The notes below the pieces were generated by a model. The model did no database searches. It saw only the letters and a list, made by a program, of their open reading frames with translations, and had not been told where the DNA came from. DNA of 64,000 bases from the NCBI GenBank assembly GCA_004557825.1, contig SFFL01000011.1:1-64000 (forward strand), written 5' to 3'. Of the stretch, positions 60,925 to 64,000 are shown piece after piece; the stretch's first letter is position 1, and each line of letters starts with the position of its first letter. Both the position numbers and the translations under genes were made by a program. The stretch is from Bacteroidales bacterium. Lineage in GTDB: Bacteria; Bacteroidota; Bacteroidia; Bacteroidales; Muribaculaceae.

Positions 60925-62096
60925 GCGCCAACATCCTCCCGCTTCCCCAGATAGTTGCCCGTGTGGCTGAAATCGTAGGCTGCGGCAACGACGTGGCCGC
61001 TGCATTTATTCGTGAATTTGCCACAACGGTATCGCAGGGGCTTGCCGCCGATGGTGTAGTCACCATCGCCGGACTCGGCACTTTCCACGCCACAGCCGAT
61101 GTGGAGGGGAATCCTGCTGTAGAATTTGCGCCTGCCGAGAAATTTGCAGAAACGGTCAACGAGCCTTTCGCTTTCTTCGAATCGGTAGAACTCTCCGACG
61201 CCATTACCGATGAGGCGCTCTCGCAACCTGCCGTCCCAACCGCTGCCGATGCACCAGTGGATGATGAAGCCACAGCTGCCGATGCTCCCAAGGATGAAGA
61301 ACCCTCCTCCGAAGATGCGCCTGTAGAAGAGCCCTCTGCGCCTGAAATCCCGGAAGAGCCGCAAATCTTTCCACCCCCAATTCCTCAGCCGAAGCCTGCG
61401 CCGGGCCGAAGAAAGCCGGAACCACAGCCCGCACAGCAGCCGGAGCCACAGCCCGTTCAACAACCGGCCCAGCAACCGATTGTGCCGCAGCCGCTGCAGG
61501 TAAGTTGCGACGGTCCGCTGGATCTCCACTACGACACCCCGGTGCCGGTGCGTCTCGACCCGGAAACAAGCGTCTCCATCACCTCCGAGCGCCATTCCGG
61601 CCTCACCGTGCTCTTTGCCGCCCTGGCCGCCGGATTCTTCGGCATACTGCTCGGTGCGCTGCTTTTCTGGTGGCTTTTCACCCCGTCGGCAAACAATCGC
61701 CAGGCTGAAAACGTTATTGAATCAGAGACTGTTGCGGCTCTGGTCGATAGCACTTCCGTGTCGTCAGATTCCGTAGTTGCGCCCGTCCCTGCCGATAGCG
61801 TTACCACTGCCTCAGAGGCGCCTGCCACCGAAATTCCTGCCACTGCTCCGGCCGTAATTACCGACACAGTAGCACCCGGCAATTTCCTCACCGTGATGTC
61901 GCGCCGCCACTACGGCAAGCCCGACTTCTGGGTCTACATCTATCTTGAAAATAAAGACAAGATAGCCGATCCCGACAACCTCGCCAACGGTCTTGTGCTG
62001 GTGATTCCGCCAAGGGAAAAATATGGCATAGATCCGGCCAACCCCGAGTCGGTCAAAAAAGCCCGACAGGAAGCGTGGAAGGCTACTATGCAGTGA
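60921..62096 (+). CDS. HU-like domain fused to transmembrane and LysM-like domains
   Basis: This 391-residue protein has four parts. Residues ~1-85 are HU-like (GLGTFHATADVEG hinge) but lack a full basic DNA-binding arm. An acidic then Pro/Gln-rich linker (about 90-195; PQPAQQPEPQPVQ) follows. One membrane helix spans about 227-253. A Ser/Thr/Ala spacer leads to a LysM-like domain (about 319-364; TVMSRRHYGKPDFWVYIYLENKDKI, GLVLVIPP). The topology implies an HU domain in the cytosol and LysM in the periplasm on peptidoglycan. It could link nucleoid to cell wall. It overlaps the HU gene by 4 bp. Confidence 0.85.
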   Translation: MSANILPLPQIVARVAEIVGCGNDVAAAFIREFATTVSQGLAADGVVTIAGLGTFHATADVEGNPAVEFAPAEKFAETVNEPFAFFESVELSDAITDEALSQPAVPTAADAPVDDEATAADAPKDEEPSSEDAPVEEPSAPEIPEEPQIFPPPIPQPKPAPGRRKPEPQPAQQPEPQPVQQPAQQPIVPQPLQVSCDGPLDLHYDTPVPVRLDPETSVSITSERHSGLTVLFAALAAGFFGILLGALLFWWLFTPSANNRQAENVIESETVAALVDSTSVSSDSVVAPVPADSVTTASEAPATEIPATAPAVITDTVAPGNFLTVMSRRHYGKPDFWVYIYLENKDKIADPDNLANGLVLVIPPREKYGIDPANPESVKKARQEAWKATMQ

Positions 62097-62122
62097 CATA
62101 ACATTAAAAATGATTAAAACTT

Positions 62123-62181
62123 AAATTAGGTAAACGCTTAATAGATAAATTTAACATTTAGAATTAACGTTTGCCTAATTT
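62123..62181 (+). terminator. Long imperfect inverted repeat, possible terminator
   Basis: AAATTAGGTAAACG (62123-62136) pairs with CGTTTGCCTAATTT (62168-62181) with one mismatch. Inner TTAAT/ATTAA and AAAT/ATTT pairs extend the stem. It is followed by CTTTATTTATTTTT. It may terminate the HU operon, or be an operator for moxR: a TATTTTTG -7 candidate lies at 62189-62196. Confidence 0.5.
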
Positions 62182-62258
62182 CTTTATTTATTTTTGCACC
62201 GATAAAATTTTCAAATAATATCCATAACACGATTAATCAAACACAACTATAAAACATT

Positions 62259-63254
62259 ATGAGTGAAACGGTAAACATCAGAGAACTCAACGACCTCGTG
62301 GCAAGCCGCAACAATTTCGTAAGTATGATTATGCAGGGTATGGACCAGACTATCGTCGGTCAGAAACACCTGGTAGAATCGCTTCTTATAGCCCTGCTTA
62401 GCAATGGACACGTACTGCTTGAGGGTGTGCCCGGTCTGGCAAAGACCCTTGCCATCAAAACTCTCGCACAGATTATCGACGCAAAATACAGCCGAATCCA
62501 GTTTACTCCCGACCTTCTCCCTGCCGACGTTTCCGGTACTATGGTCTACAGCGCCAAGACCGAGCAATTCCAGGTGAAGAAAGGCCCGATTTTCGCCAAC
62601 TTCGTTTTGGCCGACGAAATCAACCGTGCCCCCGCAAAAGTGCAGGCAGCCCTGCTGGAAGCTATGCAGGAGCGTCAGGTCACCATCGGCGACCACACAT
62701 TCCCTCTCGACGAGCCTTTCCTGGTAATGGCCACTCAGAACCCCATCGAGCAGGAAGGCACCTATCCCCTGCCCGAAGCTCAGGTCGACCGTTTCCTGCT
62801 GAAGGTGGTCATCGGCTACCCCTCGCGCGATGAAGAGAAACTCATCATCCGCCAGAACCTCTCCAACTCCAAGCCCAAAATCACTCCGCTGCTCCGCCCC
62901 GAGGAAATCCTCGACGCCCAGAAAGTGGTAGAGCAGATTTACCTCGACGAGAAAATCGAACGCTACATCGTCGACATCGTCTTCGCTACCCGTTTCCCGG
63001 CCGACTGCGGTCTGCCCGAGCTGCAGAGCATCATCGCCTTCGGTGCATCGCCCCGTGCCTCGATTTCGCTGGCCCGCGCTGCAAAAGCCTACGCTTTCCT
63101 GCGCCAGAGAGGCTATGTAATCCCCGAAGATGTGCGCGCCGTATGCCACGACGTAATGCGTCACCGTATCGGCCTCACATACGAAGCTGAAGCCAACAAC
63201 ATCTCCGCCGACGAAATCATCTCAGAAATCCTCGACAAAGTAGTAGTACCCTAA
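62259..63254 (+). CDS. MoxR-family AAA+ ATPase
   Basis: This 331-residue cytosolic AAA+ ATPase has Walker A GVPGLAKT (about 51-58), Walker B ADEINRAP (about 118-125) and sensor/lid regions. MoxR proteins act as chaperones that activate von Willebrand factor-type proteins. It lies directly upstream of a DUF58 gene, the standard start of the Bat aerotolerance-type operon in Bacteroidetes. Confidence 0.93.
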   Translation: MSETVNIRELNDLVASRNNFVSMIMQGMDQTIVGQKHLVESLLIALLSNGHVLLEGVPGLAKTLAIKTLAQIIDAKYSRIQFTPDLLPADVSGTMVYSAKTEQFQVKKGPIFANFVLADEINRAPAKVQAALLEAMQERQVTIGDHTFPLDEPFLVMATQNPIEQEGTYPLPEAQVDRFLLKVVIGYPSRDEEKLIIRQNLSNSKPKITPLLRPEEILDAQKVVEQIYLDEKIERYIVDIVFATRFPADCGLPELQSIIAFGASPRASISLARAAKAYAFLRQRGYVIPEDVRAVCHDVMRHRIGLTYEAEANNISADEIISEILDKVVVP

Positions 63255-63269
63255 ACAGCCAACTTCCGT

Positions 63270-64000
63270 ATGGATGCCAACGAACTCCTGAAAAAAGTCC
63301 GCAGAATCGAAATCAAGACCCGCGGGCTTTCACAGAATATCTTCGCCGGTGAATACCACTCGGCCTTCAAGGGGCGTGGCATGACTTTCTCGGAGGTGAG
63401 GGAATACCAGTACGGCGACGACATCCGCGACATAGACTGGAATGTCACCGCCCGGCACAACCGCCCTTATGTCAAGGTCTATGAAGAGGAGCGCGAACTC
63501 ACCGTGATGCTGCTCGTAGACGTTTCCGGCTCCCGCCTGTTTGGCGCCGTGGGCCAGGAAAAGCGCGAAATGATTGCCGAAATCGCCGCCACACTGGCTT
63601 TCTCGGCAATTCAGAACAACGATAAAATCGGCGTGATTTTCTTCTCCGACAAAATCGAGAAATTCATACCCCCGAAAAAGGGCCGCAAGCACATCCTCTT
63701 CATCATCCGCGAGCTTATCGACTTCACTCCCGAGCACCGCGGCACCGATGTAAGTATGGTGCTCCGGTATTTCACCGATGCCCTGAAGAAGCGCTGCACC
63801 ACCTTCGTAATCTCCGATTTCATCGACGATAAAGATTACTATAAAGCTCTCTCCATAGCCACTAACCGCCACGACGTGTACGGCATTCAAGTCTACGACA
63901 AGCGCGACGCACAGCTCCCCGATGTGGGACTGATGCACCTGCAGGACCTCGAAACCGGCGCCGAGCAGTGGGTTGACACCTCCTCCAAGAAGGTGCGCAA
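63270..64000 (+). CDS. DUF58 domain protein, truncated by window end
   Basis: The frame is open from ATG at 63270 to the last base, at least 243 residues. It has the DUF58 signature GRGMTFSEVREYQYGDDIRDIDWNVTAR (about 39-66) and a von Willebrand-like metal site LLVDVSGSR (about 85-93). It is expected to work with MoxR. It starts 15 bp after moxR. The Bat membrane genes would lie downstream. Confidence 0.92.
   Translation, partial: MDANELLKKVRRIEIKTRGLSQNIFAGEYHSAFKGRGMTFSEVREYQYGDDIRDIDWNVTARHNRPYVKVYEEERELTVMLLVDVSGSRLFGAVGQEKREMIAEIAATLAFSAIQNNDKIGVIFFSDKIEKFIPPKKGRKHILFIIRELIDFTPEHRGTDVSMVLRYFTDALKKRCTTFVISDFIDDKDYYKALSIATNRHDVYGIQVYDKRDAQLPDVGLMHLQDLETGAEQWVDTSSKKVR

Overview
The window looks like a chromosome segment from the Bacteroidales, most likely a Muribaculaceae-like gut bacterium. 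This is inferred from several signs: promoters of the Bacteroidetes type (TTTG or TTG, about 20 bp, then TAnnTTTG), almost no canonical ribosome binding sites, family-specific genes (DUF3098, DUF5606, DUF4296, a membrane-anchored MurF-like ligase, a biotin-carrying carboxyltransferase), and gene orders such as ftsX-DUF3098-uppP-truB-queA and ileS-dksA-lspA. No rRNA, tRNA or CRISPR array was seen.

Layout. 1-1.4 kb: an IS4-type transposase followed by a palindromic repeat. 1.5-9.5 kb: DAHP synthase/chorismate mutase, an OmpA porin, a Crp-type regulator, a BASS-type transporter, an acetyl/succinyl-CoA transferase, and miaB. 9.7-13.9 kb: envelope and tRNA-modification genes ftsX, DUF3098, uppP, truB, queA. 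14.0-15.9 kb: a small accessory islet with a HipBA toxin-antitoxin pair and a gene remnant. 15.9-25.3 kb: a ten-gene leftward operon. It starts with two acyltransferases resembling the glycine-lipid enzymes, then a Wzi-like outer-membrane protein, a small lipoprotein, a LegB-type dehydratase, an ATP-grasp ligase, a NeuB/LegI-type synthase, and finally prmC, recX and comF. A DUF115/GT42-like putative glycosyltransferase is transcribed divergently from it.

26-34 kb: YigZ, a TPR protein, DUF5606, a glycine-zipper OmpA lipoprotein, a CpsB-type phosphatase, a biotin-dependent carboxyltransferase and a WaaP-like kinase. 34-44 kb: a leftward series ileS, dksA-like, lspA, DUF4296, alpha/beta hydrolase, MurF-like, ddl and an unknown gene. 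44-46 kb: an ECF sigma factor with a small membrane protein and a DUF6249-like protein. 46-53.5 kb: ispE, grpE, dnaJ, typA, hisS and a small porin. 53.6-54.1 kb: an inverted-repeat element and a promoter-to-terminator unit that looks like a structured non-coding RNA of about 256 nt. 54-60 kb: a MacAB-TolC-like tripartite ABC exporter. 60-64 kb: an HU protein overlapping an unusual HU-TM-LysM fusion, then moxR and a DUF58 gene (Bat/aerotolerance type locus) running off the window.

The strongest leads are the ncRNA locus, the legB/ATP-grasp/neuB module inside a lipid and surface operon, the HU-TM-LysM pair, the triplicated recX/comF junction, and two families of dispersed intergenic repeats.
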